DNA from: Cymbomonas tetramitiformis
Taxonomy: Eukaryota; Chlorophyta; Pyramimonadophyceae; Pyramimonadales; Pyramimonadaceae
DNA: 64,000 bases
Direction of reading: 5' to 3'
Assembly (NCBI GenBank): GCA_001247695.2
Contig: LGRX02034701.1
Coordinates: 1-64,000, forward strand
In this document: positions 52,114-62,830 of the stretch, piece by piece
How the letters are laid out: every line of letters begins with the position of its first letter
Position numbering within the stretch: position 1 is the stretch's first letter
The notes under the pieces: model-generated
Databases searched by the model: none
Told to the model about the DNA's origin: nothing
What the model saw: only the letters and a program-made list of their open reading frames with translations
Translations under genes and position numbers: made by a program

Positions 52114-52354
52114 TGACGAGAAGTGAGATATATAGGCGTAATATATATTCGAACGCGGGTGTGCAGAACAGTCTCGCAGGGGCGGGTGCTCACGGATACT
52201 AAGATGATATAAAATACTTAGTCAGGTGTTTTATAGCACACCGTGACACACGTGACAACGGACACTGGTGACACATCGGGCTGAGGGGTGACAGAAAGGA
52301 GACCCACTGTGCCCCCCCCTTACAGTGGGGGTGGCAAGATTGGGCTCCCCGTGA
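52114..52354 (-). repeat. 3' LTR of Copia-3
   Basis: 241 bp, apparently identical to 54412-54652 by eye, which suggests recent insertion. On its inner side the minus strand is purine-rich (GGGGTGAGGTGG), a possible polypurine tract. Confidence 0.92.
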
Positions 52355-52572
52355 CACCACCTCACCCCGTGGGGTTGAGGTGTCACCAGGCAAAGGGACA
52401 GGAGCAGTGCAGGTTCTAGGAGCCAAACTGGCCCGAGCAGTCCGGCATTTGCCATCCCAAAGTGTCCAAAAGTCTTTTGCTAACTAAATCTAAAGAGTCC
52501 GGCTCCCTCGAGAGTCAATCACAAGCTGTGCTAGCATGGAGAAGGGTCACTTCCGAACTGCTTTACTTAATC

Positions 52573-54152
52573 TTAATCTTGCTTAGCCGCAGAGCCGGAT
52601 GTCGATGTACCCTGGAACTGCGGGATCCATGGGACGGTGCGAAGAGCCGGCCAGTCGGTGTCATCGTCGTCCACGGAGGTGTCGGGCATGGGCCCCGGCT
52701 CGCCACGATCGAGCAAAGGGCGGAACGGGAATGCAGCCGCGCCATCGTCGCCATCGCCGGCACCGTCCTCAACCGCCGCATACTGCAATGCTGGTGAGCC
52801 ACGGCTCGCCGGAGGACCAGGGGCCGCGGAAGGAGGCACACTACCGGCGGGCTTAGCCCATGCAGCAACGGTGGGGCGCTTGGGCGCCTTCGGAGCATTG
52901 GGCGGCCCCCTGGAAGGCGCATAGGATGCGGCGCATGCGTAGGGGCAAAGCCCCTCTGTGTCGAGATGCCCATCGGTAACACCCCACAGACGGAAGCATG
53001 TGATGCACGGATAGCCGACCCCTTCCCACATCAAGTGAGGGTTGCGGGGGTTCTGGGCCGGCTTCCAATCTCCGACGGGTTTGGTGATGTTCTTGGTGCG
53101 CACGGTGTTGAATGCAGCACCACCAGGTCCGTCCGCCCGTGCCCTGCCACCACCAGCGCCCGAGGATGCGGGAGTGGCCAGGCGGGAGAGGTGCCCCTCG
53201 GTCTGCCAGACTGTGGAAATGCGAAGGGCGAGCGGGTGGAGAATGTAAACCTCTGGCCAGCGGCGAGCTCACGTAGCACCACCAGATAAAGTGGGGATAC
53301 GTGTGGAGAGCTCGCCGCCGACCGACTGAGAACGTGTTGGACGTCTTGTACACGTCCAGCGTCGTCGTAGTCGGGATGAAGGCGGTGATGTTTGTCGCCC
53401 AGGACGCGGAGAACCGTAAGCTGCGGGGCGGGGTCGGCGGTCTCGTCAATCTTCGTTTCCCGCAGCTTCGTCCAGAAGCGGAAAGTGTCGGGGTCCGTGG
53501 AGGCCTCGACGTGGTACCGTAAGCGCTGCAAGGCGCAACGTCCATCGCGGGGGTGGACTCGAGCGGACTCCTGGTAGAGCGCCAGAGCCGTGCCGTTGAG
53601 GACGCCCTTGAGGATGATGAAAATCAGCTCGTTCAGCGACCAGTGGTACTCGATGTACTCGTGTTCCAGGTCGAAGAGCTTGTCGTACTCGAAGTGGGAG
53701 ATGGGGGACAGGACGTGTCGAAGATTCCCAAGAAGGACCGCGAAGTCAGTCTCGGAGTCCTGGCCGTCCAGCGTGTACCCCTTCTGCGGCTTGAAGCCAT
53801 GGGACTTGAGGACCTTAACGAGCTCCTCACCGTAGGTGAAGGCGTAGTCGATCTTGTCGGAATACTCATACTGCTGGGATGCCCGGACTGGGGTGGATAC
53901 CCAGACCGAGGCGTCCCGATGAAACTCGGCGGAGGTGGCAGCCAGCGAGACAAAAGTCGGCTTGCTGATGAGTGCTGACATGCGCACCACCGGATCTGAA
54001 TTTTGCACTGGCGTACTGGAACCCCCCAGTGGAGTAGGGGCCGTAGAGCCAGGGAGTGCAGAACCCGCAGGGGAGCCGGATGCAGCCGCGGCGGCACGCG
54101 CGGAGCGAAGGGCACCCAATACAGGCCTAGGGCTTCGGCGATTAGACACCAT
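52573..54152 (-). pseudogene. gag: Copia-3 gag, frameshifted
   Basis: The likely start at 54152 gives MVSNRRSPRPVLGALRSARA. A capsid-like part follows: YSDKIDYAFTYGEELVKVLK, LVLLGNLRHVLSPISHFEY-like and EYIEYHWSLNELIFIILKGV. The frame is coherent to about 53380, where LGDKH is followed in another frame by ITAFIPTTTTLDVYKTSNTF. The C-terminal part is in a third frame (53103-52573): TKPVGDWKPAQNPRNPHLMW and YPCITCFRLWG ... GLCPYACAA, a His/Cys cluster that may bind zinc, then an acidic tail. The apparent Met at 54491 lies in the LTR and is not the start. Confidence 0.7.
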
Positions 54153-54411
54153 GACTGGAAGTACGTAATCGGTAATCTTGCAATTAGGGTAAAGGCAACG
54201 GGGCTCAACTCCAGCCCAAATTGCCAACGTTTTGGTAATAAAATTTTGAACGCGGCCGCGATCTCCAACGGTGGCCGAGGTCTTCCTGTGGTTGCGGACG
54301 GCGGTGTGCGTCAGCTGCCGGCGGCGTGCGGCGGTTACAAGAGGAATCTGCGTGCTCCTCAGGGATCCAAAGTAATAAACGAACACCCACAAGTGGTGGG
54401 ATCCGATAACC

Positions 54412-54652
54412 TGACGAGAAGTGAGATATATAGGCGTAATATATATTCGAACGCGGGTGTGCAGAACAGTCTCGCAGGGGCGGGTGCTCACGGATACTAA
54501 GATGATATAAAATACTTAGTCAGGTGTTTTATAGCACACCGTGACACACGTGACAACGGACACTGGTGACACATCGGGCTGAGGGGTGACAGAAAGGAGA
54601 CCCACTGTGCCCCCCCCTTACAGTGGGGGTGGCAAGATTGGGCTCCCCGTGA
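54412..54652 (-). repeat. 5' LTR of Copia-3
   Basis: The same 241 bp as 52114-52354. The primer-site-like sequence lies at 54397-54411 (minus GGTTATCGGATCCCA). Confidence 0.92.
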
Positions 54653-54656
54653 GTTT

Positions 54657-54750
54657 CAAGGTTCCATGAATTGCGTATCGTGATTCAGAGTGACGATTCA
54701 AGGTTCCATGAATTGCGTATCGTGATTCAGAGTGACGATTCAAGGTATCC
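54657..54750. repeat. 42-bp tandem repeat at the Copia-3 target
   Basis: About two units of CAAGGTTCCATGAATTGCGT continuing ATCGTGATTCAGAGTGACGA. A third, diverged unit lies on the other side of Copia-3 (about 52076-52112), so Copia-3 entered this array. Confidence 0.8.
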
Positions 54751-55477
54751 GAGGTTTACATTACGGATATATTTGCGCTGGCCGTCGACGCTTTTGCGAA
54801 CGATGATCGACGATTTAACGAACGATTCTCGGCCTTATATATACAACTGATCGACGAAAACCCTTGGGTACATGTTTCCACAGTTATATATATATAATGC
54901 ACCCAACCCTTCCTCCCCTCCTGAAGCTACTATGGAGGTTCATAGGCGGTCATGGGGAGCCCGATTTTTGGGGCTTGTTTTAATGCAAACGGAGTGGCCC
55001 TGCTTAACGGGATTGGACTTATAATCCTTTACCCGGTCTGCTCAACTCCTCAATATTTGGTGCGGTACGCGCGCTTTGACGAACATCTGTCGATTCAGAG
55101 TGGATTCGACACGTACTAATGTGAGATTTGTTTTAGTTATGTGTGTCAAGCATAACTCAGGATCACAACTCCGTCTACCTCAGTCGATGTCTCCGATAGC
55201 TTCGGATGACTGGCCACAAGATCCGAATGACAAACCACGGTATGGCAAAGGTAGCATTTAGCAGTTTTTATTTATCCACAGATATGATATCTCGCATGTG
55301 TGCGTATCTGTGCAAGGGTATAATTTTGTACAAGGCTCACTACACCTTTAGCAAGGAAGGATCAATTTCCCGCTTCTATGCAACATAATGATAAAACATT
55401 AAGAGCAAGGTATATATATGATCGACATGTATTAGTATATATTACAAGAAGTAAGGGCATCAGGCTTAATATAATGT
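54751..55477. other. Non-coding LTR-like region
   Basis: TATA-like sequences occur at about 54835 (TTATATATACAACTG) and 54885. No coding region was found. It may be part of the LTR of the element whose chromodomain end follows on the minus strand. Confidence 0.3.
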
Positions 55478-55712
55478 TTAGCCTTCATAGGCAGCTATCA
55501 TGTCTGCTGCATTGGTCAGCTCTGTGGCTTTGACCCAGGTGTCATGCTCACGGCCGTAGCCTGCCTATCGCACTAAATAGTACTTGACACCTCTAGTGAT
55601 CTTATCTGAGAGTATGTGTGATATCTCAAACAGTGGTTGCCCTTCTTCGGTGATCATCTGTGGCAGAGGCAAAGGTGCTTGGTGCTGGAACAGTCACACC
55701 GCTCGCTTTGTG
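55478..55712 (-). pseudogene. Chromodomain remnant of a Ty3/gypsy chromovirus
   Basis: On the minus strand the frame reads MITEEGQPLFEISHILSDKI, TRGVKYYLVR, a TAG stop, then AGYGREHDTWVKATELTNAA and DMIAAYEG before the stop at 55478-55480. This is the pattern of a chromodomain at the end of a chromovirus integrase (YLVKWxGYxxxxxTWexxxxL). The TAG replaces the aromatic-cage Trp, and an upstream TGA (after VTKRAV) also sits where Trp is plausible. Both are one G-to-A step from TGG. Confidence 0.75.
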
Positions 55713-55829
55713 ACTCTTCCTATAGTAGTGTGTATGACTGTCACCCGAACCCGAACCCTAACTGTTTATGCCCGTTATATCGGGTTAACTTATCAACTTT
55801 ATTACATTCTGAGAAAACCTATCACTGAG

Positions 55830-56253
55830 TGAATATATCCCGAGTCCTAGGGGTATATCCAACAGGTTTGGCCCCACGCACTCTTTATTTAGACACTGCG
55901 AATTTTAGCCATGTCTGGCTAAACAGCGACGCTTGAGATGGAGTGAGGGGCTCCACTAGAGGCGCGGCGGAGCGGTATGGCCTAGCTGATGCCTGGTTGA
56001 TTGGATTTACGGGAAGCTTGTGCACGAGGCGGACTCATTTTCCTCGCTTCGCGTTGGTTGACGTTGGAAATTTTGGTCGGATCCGACACCACTTTCCTTG
56101 GCCGCGTCACTCTGCATCCACATGCACGTGGGGAGATCTTTACGCCACAGCTTTTCCTTGTTTTCCTCGACAACCGCATTACGACTTTTGGCCGCCGCCC
56201 CTTCCGCACCTCGTCCAATTTACCCTCACTTCGTCTCTACAGTCTCTTTCACC
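55830..56253 (+). other. Leader of an LTR element
   Basis: Similar to 51060-51160 in its first 100 bp. A GTATATCCAACAGGTTTGGC block may hold an LTR end. The frame at 55943-56272 is not believed. Confidence 0.35.
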
Positions 56254-56715
56254 ATGGTTGCGACTAGATTGACCTCAAGTATGGCGTCACGCCGACGCTC
56301 GCTAGCTACAATTTTCGACTCCGCTGCCGCACGTAATTCCGTCACGCCGGCTACGCCGGCACCCGCTGGTGCTCCAGCTGCGAACTCGCCGCACAAGCCG
56401 TATTCTTGGCGGGTGTTCGCTCGCTCACGCGTGAGCGCTTCGACGAGAGCGTGGCGAAGCACGTCATCCGGAAATGCTTTCCCGACAAGCATGACCGATT
56501 TACGGGTACGGAGTCGAACGCTCAGGTGCTCCTCTCCAAGCTGGTGCCTGCTCTCCAGGAGGCATTCGAGGCCGAGGACGCGCTGTTTGCCCCTATGTTC
56601 GACTTGGAGGACTCCACGTTGGCCGTGCGACCCGAGGCCAACAAGCTCCTCTTCTCAACTCTCGAGCTCATCGTGTCTCCCGCCTCTCCAGCGGGTGACT
56701 GGCTCGAGGCATCCC
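56254..56715 (+). pseudogene. Gag N-terminus of a truncated LTR element
   Basis: It begins MVATRLTSSMASRRRSLATI, with a Pro/Ala-rich segment to about 56420. There the frame shifts to RERFDESVAKHVIRKCFPDK, VLLSKLVPALQEAFEAEDAL and NKLLFSTLELIVSPASPAGD. The composition and position after the leader suggest a retroelement capsid protein; no diagnostic motif is present. It is cut off near 56715 where the repeat region of the Tnp2 element begins. Confidence 0.45.
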
Positions 56716-56944
56716 CTACAAATTTAGAACCTTGTGTTTACCTTGTGTTTCGAGCCATGTAGGGCCCTACTTGGGCAATGTCGGCAGTAAAATGGCAAAA
56801 CCAGCCAAAATCGGGTGAAATGAAGTTTCCGATAGTTTGTTTTTTATTGTTGATATCGATGGTTTGGGTCGATGTAAGACATATGGAGCGAAGTTTTGGG
56901 TGGAATGGCTTTGGTAACCTCCCTTTTTGAGGCCTCAAAGTTGT

Positions 56945-57500
56945 GCTACTCGGTACCTGCCCTGTACTTGGGGCTGTACCTGGGCTGTACTTGAAAACAT
57001 TGGAAAAAAATATTTTTGGAATCTGTTTTTTTTGGGCTATTACGCTTATTTAGTCCTTACTATGGACAGTCTCCAAAGATTTAACTGAAAAAACATTTTA
57101 CACTTCCTGTTACAGCACCTCAAAGTTAGGTCGGTATGGGCATTGGGTAGGTAAGGGGTAAGTAGGGGGCAATACCTACCCTGTACCTGGGCTGTACCTG
57201 GGCTGTACTTGAAAACATTGGAAAAAAATATTTTTAGAATCTGTTTTTTTTGGGCTATTACGCTTATTTAGTCCTTACTATGGACAGTCTCCAAAGATTT
57301 AACTGAAAAAACATTTTACGCTTCCTGTTACAGCACCTCAAAGTTAGGTCAGTATGGGCATTGGGTAGGTAAGGGGTAAGTAGGGGGCAATACCTACCCT
57401 GTACCTGGGCTGTACCTGGGCTGTACTTGAAAACATTGGAAAAAAATATTTTTAGAATCTGTTTTTTTTGGGCTATTACGCTTATTTAGTCCTTACTAAA
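56945..57500. repeat. 218-bp tandem repeat, about 2.6 copies
   Basis: TTGAAAACAT recurs at 56991, 57209 and 57427, an exact spacing of 218 bp. Each unit contains GGGCTGTACCTGGGCTGTAC, a T run, and CAAAGTTAGGTC. Units are nearly identical. Confidence 0.92.
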
Positions 57501-57524
57501 TGAGTAAAATAGTCCTTACTAAAT

Positions 57525-57800
57525 TAAGGCCCTACTTACCCTTGTTTATGTATAGACATGACCATATTTACCTTGTACTTGAGTATAGATACATGATAGG
57601 TAGGGCCCTACTTACCCTTGTTTATGTATAAACATGGCCTTACCTGACTAGTACTCGAGTATAGATACATGATAGGTAGGGCCCTACCTACCCTTGTTTA
57701 TGTATAGACATGGCCATACCTACACTGTACTTGTATATAGATACATGATAGGTAGGGCCATACTTACCCTTTTTTATGTATATACACAAACTGATGCTAT
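57525..57800. repeat. 76-bp tandem repeat, 3-4 copies
   Basis: GATAGGTAGGGCC recurs at 57595, 57671 and 57747. Each unit contains TTTATGTATAGACATGG, which links it to the ACATGGCC motif found in the introns of the downstream gene. Confidence 0.9.
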
Positions 57801-57845
57801 CTATTTACACTACACAAATGCCATGTCGTACTGCAGGCCTAAGTA

Positions 57846-60800
57846 CTAAGCAAGCTCGTCCTCGCTAGGATTTTCATCCTGGACATTCTGCTCGAAGAAA
57901 TCTGCTCGAGGGTCAAGAACCACCGCAGTTTGCATGTAAGGATGCTTCACAATTACTACTTGCGACGCGATCTGATCTGCGAGCATGAATGGCTCTGTGG
58001 TATCGAAGACGGTGTCAGGGTTCGATTCTCGGGGTCATCGCAAAAGAAAAAGCCAGTGACGCTGTCCGGGCCAACTATGGAGTTCATCCGGTTATACATG
58101 GCGATCTTCGCTTTTGTCGGCTTCTGCAGCCAAGCCGCCTTGACAAATATGTAAGACTCGACCCCACCAAGCTTGATGGCATAGACGTCTTCAAGACGGG
58201 CGAGCCTGGCACGCATGTATAATTGAGGAATTAGTTTGCAAAAACTACTGGAATCGTCTGAACATGGCCATGTTTACCCAGGGTATCTAAAGAAACTAGG
58301 TGAACATGGCCCTGTTTACACAATACATTACTAGGTAGGGCTAGAACATGGCCATGTTTACTCATTAATCATAGCAGAAAGGCACGCACCTATCAGTCTC
58401 TTCCTCTTCACTTGTTCCACGCACGCGTTCGATGAAAAAAGAGCGGAAATAACACTGGACAGTTTTGAACTTCTTGTCCACAGCAGCGATGCGGAATCGC
58501 ATGTTACCCACTTGTACCTTGTTAAACCTGCGGCACTTTGTGGGGCAACCACGCAACAACTCGATTTCGTCGGGAGTGAATGGTCGTCCGAGCCAAGGAG
58601 TCGGATCTTCGTCGGCGGCTAGACGGCATGTCATCCTCCTTTGCAGTCCTTTCTTCAAGCCACGACCGCCTCTCTTGACCCTGCGAATCACCTGAGTGAT
58701 TAGTTTGTGGAAACGTGGATGGAAATCATGCACGAACATGGCCATGTTTACTTAGTGTTTCATTCAGGCATTGATTAGATGAGGCCTTACCTTGTTCGTA
58801 AGTCCTCATGATATGCATCAAGCAGGTCTTGCAACCGTCGGTAATGCCCCACATTGGTGCGCATCCAAACATCGATGCACGCTCGCTCGCCTTCGGTCAA
58901 TGTGTGCTTCTTCCCTTTATCGGCCACAACAACGCGGTCCCGTACAAGAGCGGGGACGACAAGTGGCCGTGGAACTTCGTTGCGAAGTGCCATAAGTAAC
59001 CCTCGTACATACTGAATGGTCTTCTGCCGCCCCATTCCGTTCATGATGCTCTGCACCGGGAAGGCATTGTTCTTCACCCACCTCCCGATTTTGCCATTTA
59101 AGGACTCGAATACGAACATCCAATACTCGCGAACCGGCCCGAGGTCTCGAAGTTGGTCTACCACGTGACACAATAGATGTGTGTTGAGGACCCACCAGTG
59201 AGGGCTCGTCCCATGTCGCGAGCTCTCCATGGTGACGAGCCACTCTCTAATGTACTTGTCAAGTGTCGGCAGCTCCTGAATCCCCATGTTCACCATCAAC
59301 AATAGGTAGGTAGGGCCATGTCCCACCATGTTCCTAGAAGATCATGAACGGGTATGGCCATGTCTAACCATGTAGTTCCTAAGGGATAATGGTCAAGTAT
59401 GGCCATGTTCACTCTGTAAACTAGGTGGGCATCGCCATGTGCATTCAGCCTTCACACAAAATGTAAATTATTGGTGACGCGACAGGGAACATGAGAGCAA
59501 GGTACCAGAGAACCGCACCTTCAGATCGATCTCGTGGGCCGTGATTTCCCGGACTATCGTTGAAAGTTGCCCCACCAAACGTGCGAGTGCATTGGGTGAG
59601 TCATCGTCCCTTGGCCATGCCGCGAGGATCGCGAAAAGTCCATTTCTGAACATCACCAAATATTCGTGGGCTTTTAGCTTCTTTGCGTTTCCGTCTGAAG
59701 ACAGTTTCAACAATTTCCATTGACCCGCTCCCCATTCCCGTGGAAAGCCAACTTCCTCTCTCGCGAATTCCTCGGCTCTCTTCAAGCACCTTCCCGTAGC
59801 GGTGCGCACGTCGACAATCTGCCAAGGGGATGTCCTTTTGGTGTAGTTGCCATTCGCATCTGCTCAAGTGTCGGACCCGACCATAATTCACGTATGGATG
59901 CTAAACTTTTGAACAAACCGGACAGAACTGCCTAGATATGGCCATGTTCAAGCATGTTCATAAGCCAAAACGGCTGGACACAGCCATGTTTACATAGGTT
60001 TCGCTGGATGGGTTCACGTCGGGTCAGGCCTATGGAAAGGGGAAAATACCAGTTGCCCACCATGTGGGTTTAATGCCTTGAGATTTCGCCCACGTTCGCG
60101 TTTTCTTGTCAAAGTCAGTTCCCATCACGGCGTCAAGGACGTGCTCTCCAAGATTCTTGATCAAGTGCATCAAGTCGATGAGGTAGTCCTTGGCCTCATC
60201 CCAATACGACAAGCGTGAGAATTCCGAAGGAAATTTTATACCGGTAGCTTTTATCATCGTCTCGAGATCCTTCATCGTGAAGTGTCCGCTTTCCTTAAGC
60301 GTTTGGTGCTGCGCCGCGTGGTGCCGTATCTCGGCATCCGTTCTCTTTTGAAACTCTGCGGGACCTGCGATGCAACAGGGTGAACATTGCCCTACCCATC
60401 ATCGAAGCCGTCCGAACATGGCCATATCCGGTCATGTCTACACGTGGGTATGGTCATGTCTATGAAAAAAACTAGCACAGCATGGCCATACTTAACCAAT
60501 ATCTGTCGCTTGCGTGCAGTACATCAAGGGAATACCAGAGAAGGTTGTTTACCAGGCTCGGCTTCCGTGCGGAAGGTATACCGCATCCCCTTGAAGATGC
60601 TACATCGCCAACCTTGCAGGTTGCATGCAATGCAAGCCATGTACGCCCCCACATCCTTGCGACAAGCGCCATCCATCAAACCTTTGATGTCAAACAACAT
60701 CTTAAACAACATGCACCTCAAGTTGAAGGTTTCTTTTTTCACGATGTCGTAAGAGATGTCGCGTGGTACTCTTTTAAATTCCACCAATAAAGTAGTCGCG

Positions 60801-60850
60801 ATGTAATCAAAATATAAAAGTTTCTTCAAAGATGTCATCAGTCGACACAA
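57846..60850 (-). CDS. Tnp2/CACTA-type transposase, six exons, 5' incomplete
   Basis: Exons on the minus strand (limits from GT/AG sites and frame): 60850-60553, 60364-60050, 59900-59519, 59275-58791, 58691-58390, 58205-57846. Exon 1: NLRCMLFKMLFDIKGLMDGA, CIACNLQGWRC. Exon 2: AKDYLIDLMHLIKNLGEHVL, like the DVMHIEKNVCENI block of plant Tnp2. Exon 3: KKLKAHEYLVMFRNGLFAIL. Exon 4: NTHLLCHVVDQLRDLGPVRE and YWMFVFESLNGKIGRWVKNN, the DUF4218 signature. Exon 5: VGNMRFRIAAVDKKFKTVQC. Exon 6: VESYIFVKAAWLQKP and EPFMLADQIASQVVIVKHPY, ending EDELA. In exon 6 a one-base shift near 58025 separates FFFCDDPENR from DTVFDTTEPFML, so this copy is probably dead. Known Tnp2 proteins also have an N-terminal part that is missing here. 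Confidence 0.8.
58206..60552. repeat. Palindromic AACATGGCCATGTT motif family in all Tnp2 introns
   Basis: Copies or close variants lie in intron 1 (about 60415-60490), intron 2 (about 59938-59990), intron 3 (about 59305-59440), intron 4 (58735-58750) and intron 5 (three copies, about 58258-58362). None lies in an exon. In gene orientation the consensus is GTAAACATGGCCATGTTC, with spacings of about 32-45 bp where several occur. Confidence 0.85.
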
Positions 60851-60951
60851 TAATTATATTGTCACTTCGATCTCCGAAAGTCATGACGTGTCCGACCTCG
60901 CGTCCATGTGCGCCGAAAAAGATATTAAAACACAACGCTGGCTCGCATCCG
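60851..60951. other. Short spacer before the palindrome
   Basis: No coding signal beyond the first Tnp2 exon. The expected N-terminal transposase exons are not here. Confidence 0.4.
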
Positions 60952-61035
60952 CTCAGACCTGTATCTCACGCAGCTGGACAGTGACTTACGGGGGCCCGTA
61001 AGTCACTGTCCAGCTGCGTGAGATACAGGTCTGAG
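60952..61035. repeat. Perfect 84-bp inverted repeat (41-bp arms, 2-bp loop)
   Basis: The left arm (60952-60992) starts CTCAGACCTGTATCTCACGC and ends CTTACGGG. The right arm (60995-61035) is its exact complement, and GG separates them. No mismatch is seen. Confidence 0.97.
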
Positions 61036-61079
61036 AAATAAATACGAAGCACCAAAACTTAGCATACTGATTAAGAGGT

Positions 61080-61420
61080 GCGTTAGGAACAACATATTTT
61101 TTGCGCGCGCGAGATCCGTGCACAACCTGGGGTCTGGGACGCCGCGCATGGAAGGGGGTCATTGGGCACGCATCGAGCCAACCGCTCGACATACGCATCG
61201 CATAAACGCATCTTGCATATCACAAACCTTCCACGCATATCATATATGCATAAGGAACATATTTTGAGCATCTGACAGCGCGCTGTCAGCTCTAGCGAAA
61301 ACGCGGATGTCAACCGCGTCCACATTTTCGCAAGGGTTTCCTCCCTCATCCGCGCGCTCGCCTGCAAGCGTGCGTGCACAACGGATGAGGGAAGCGACTA
61401 GCAAAATATTATCTAATGCC
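61080..61420. repeat. Cluster of short inverted repeats
   Basis: It includes the 18-bp palindrome CTGACAGCGCGCTGTCAG (about 61274-61291), the pair GCGAAAACGCGG/CCGCGTCCACATTTTCGC (about 61297-61332), and CCCTCATCCG/CGGATGAGGG (about 61343 and 61381). No gene is seen. Confidence 0.75.
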
Positions 61421-61559
61421 CAAGAACACACACACACAACCAACCAACGTGTATGCATAGCATACATATGCAACTCTATATCCTTACCACGACAAACAAT
61501 CTACTATGATGTGCATACGTATTATACATATTACTAGGATAATGTGCTTATAGATATAG

Positions 61560-62830
61560 ATGTATCATATGATGAGTGCCAAAATAAATATCACATGTGT
61601 GACTATAATGAGATATTGAGTTGAAACGTATAAGCGTTTGACAATATGGCTGATGTGATATAGAAATTACTAAGCTTGTATGTGTGAAGAATGATCGAGA
61701 TCACATGTGTGGGTGATGAGTGACTGGTGACTAACTATAATTGTTGGACGAGTAACTGATTGACCCAGTGACTAAAGGTCACTCGAGTGTCTGATGAGTA
61801 GATGACCGAGAGTGATTGATGAGATACTTAGTGACTGATCAATATACTGGAGTGACTTAACATTGCACGTGCCATTGCACAAGTGATGGATGAGGGATTG
61901 AGTGACCAGTAACCGAATCAATGACTAGTGAGTGATCGAGTGACTGATGAGATATTAAGTGTTGACATAAGATATTCAACACATGTATAACTTAGAACCG
62001 CATGACTGATGAGTAAGTAACTTTGGTTTACTTGTAATTGTATGTGTGGCCATGAACTTCAGATATCACGACTTGAATGAATGATGATACCTTGATGCAA
62101 TATGCGCCGACAGAGTGACTTATATAAGATTGCGTGAAGGGCATAATATCCGCGCAAGCTTTTATGAGTGACCGATGAGATGATTGAGCAAGTTGATATT
62201 GCATCACAATAATGACTCAATATTGCACAAGCCACTCGAGATTGTACGCATGCAATATTGAGTGTCTAATGATACGCATACAGAGTGATGTAAGATGCCA
62301 TGAATAATCCAAAATTACATTACTAACTAAAGACTGTGTGTTACTTAAGATGGCATGCGTGACTGGTGATATCATTATGAGTGATTGATGAGATACCGAC
62401 AAAGCGACTTAAGATTCCACAAGTTTATGATGGTACAGTGATTGTTGTGATGCTCACTGACCGATGCTGTTGATATACTTATAATCACACGAAGGAGCCA
62501 AGATTAGATTAGCGACTGAAGCTAGCATGAATGCCTTCAGGTTGCATGAGTAAATTCTTAAGAATGCAGTGACTTAAGAGCGTCACACAAATTACTTAAG
62601 ATTGCACACGTACGTAATTATTGGTGAGGTAATGACAGAGTGATTAAGATTGCAAGATTGACTTAATAGATTAATTGAGTGGGCATGTGAGTGAATGGAT
62701 GAGTCATTCGGTCAATCAAGAACGGGACTATTGTTTGGGTGACTGGATGGTTGGTGATTGACCAACTCCCTCACTATATACTGCTGACTGATTATTGAGC
62801 AAATGATTGACTGATTGATAGTCTAAGCAA
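61560..62830. repeat. Degenerate GAGTGACTGATGA-type low-complexity region
   Basis: Variants of GTGACTGATGAG, TGAGTGATTGATGAG and AAGATTGCA recur irregularly across 1.2 kb of AT-rich sequence. It looks like a decayed minisatellite. No open frame of interest. Confidence 0.6.

Larger units (their letters stand above)
52114..54652 (-). mobile_element. Copia-3: gag-only LTR retrotransposon, 2539 bp
   Basis: Two 241-bp LTRs (52114-52354 and 54412-54652) start TGACGAGAAGTG and end CTCCCCGTGA. The 5-bp sequence GTTTC flanks the element on both sides (52109-52113, 54653-54657) as a perfect target duplication. On the minus strand the inner end of the right LTR, CTCGTCA, is followed by GGTTATCGGATCCCA, a primer-site-like sequence. 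Only a Gag-like protein is encoded. With no pol, the element must have depended on enzymes from another copia element. Confidence 0.9.

Noticed and set aside
57990..58045. tRNA-like signal: TGGCTCTGTGG (A-box-like) and GGTTCGATTCT (B-box-like) on the plus strand
   Set aside because: The two boxes are only about 15 bp apart, too close for a tRNA. No cloverleaf can be drawn, and the stretch lies in the last Tnp2 exon.
60952..61035. Rho-independent bacterial terminator
   Set aside because: The hairpin is far too long and has no T-run, and the context is eukaryotic.
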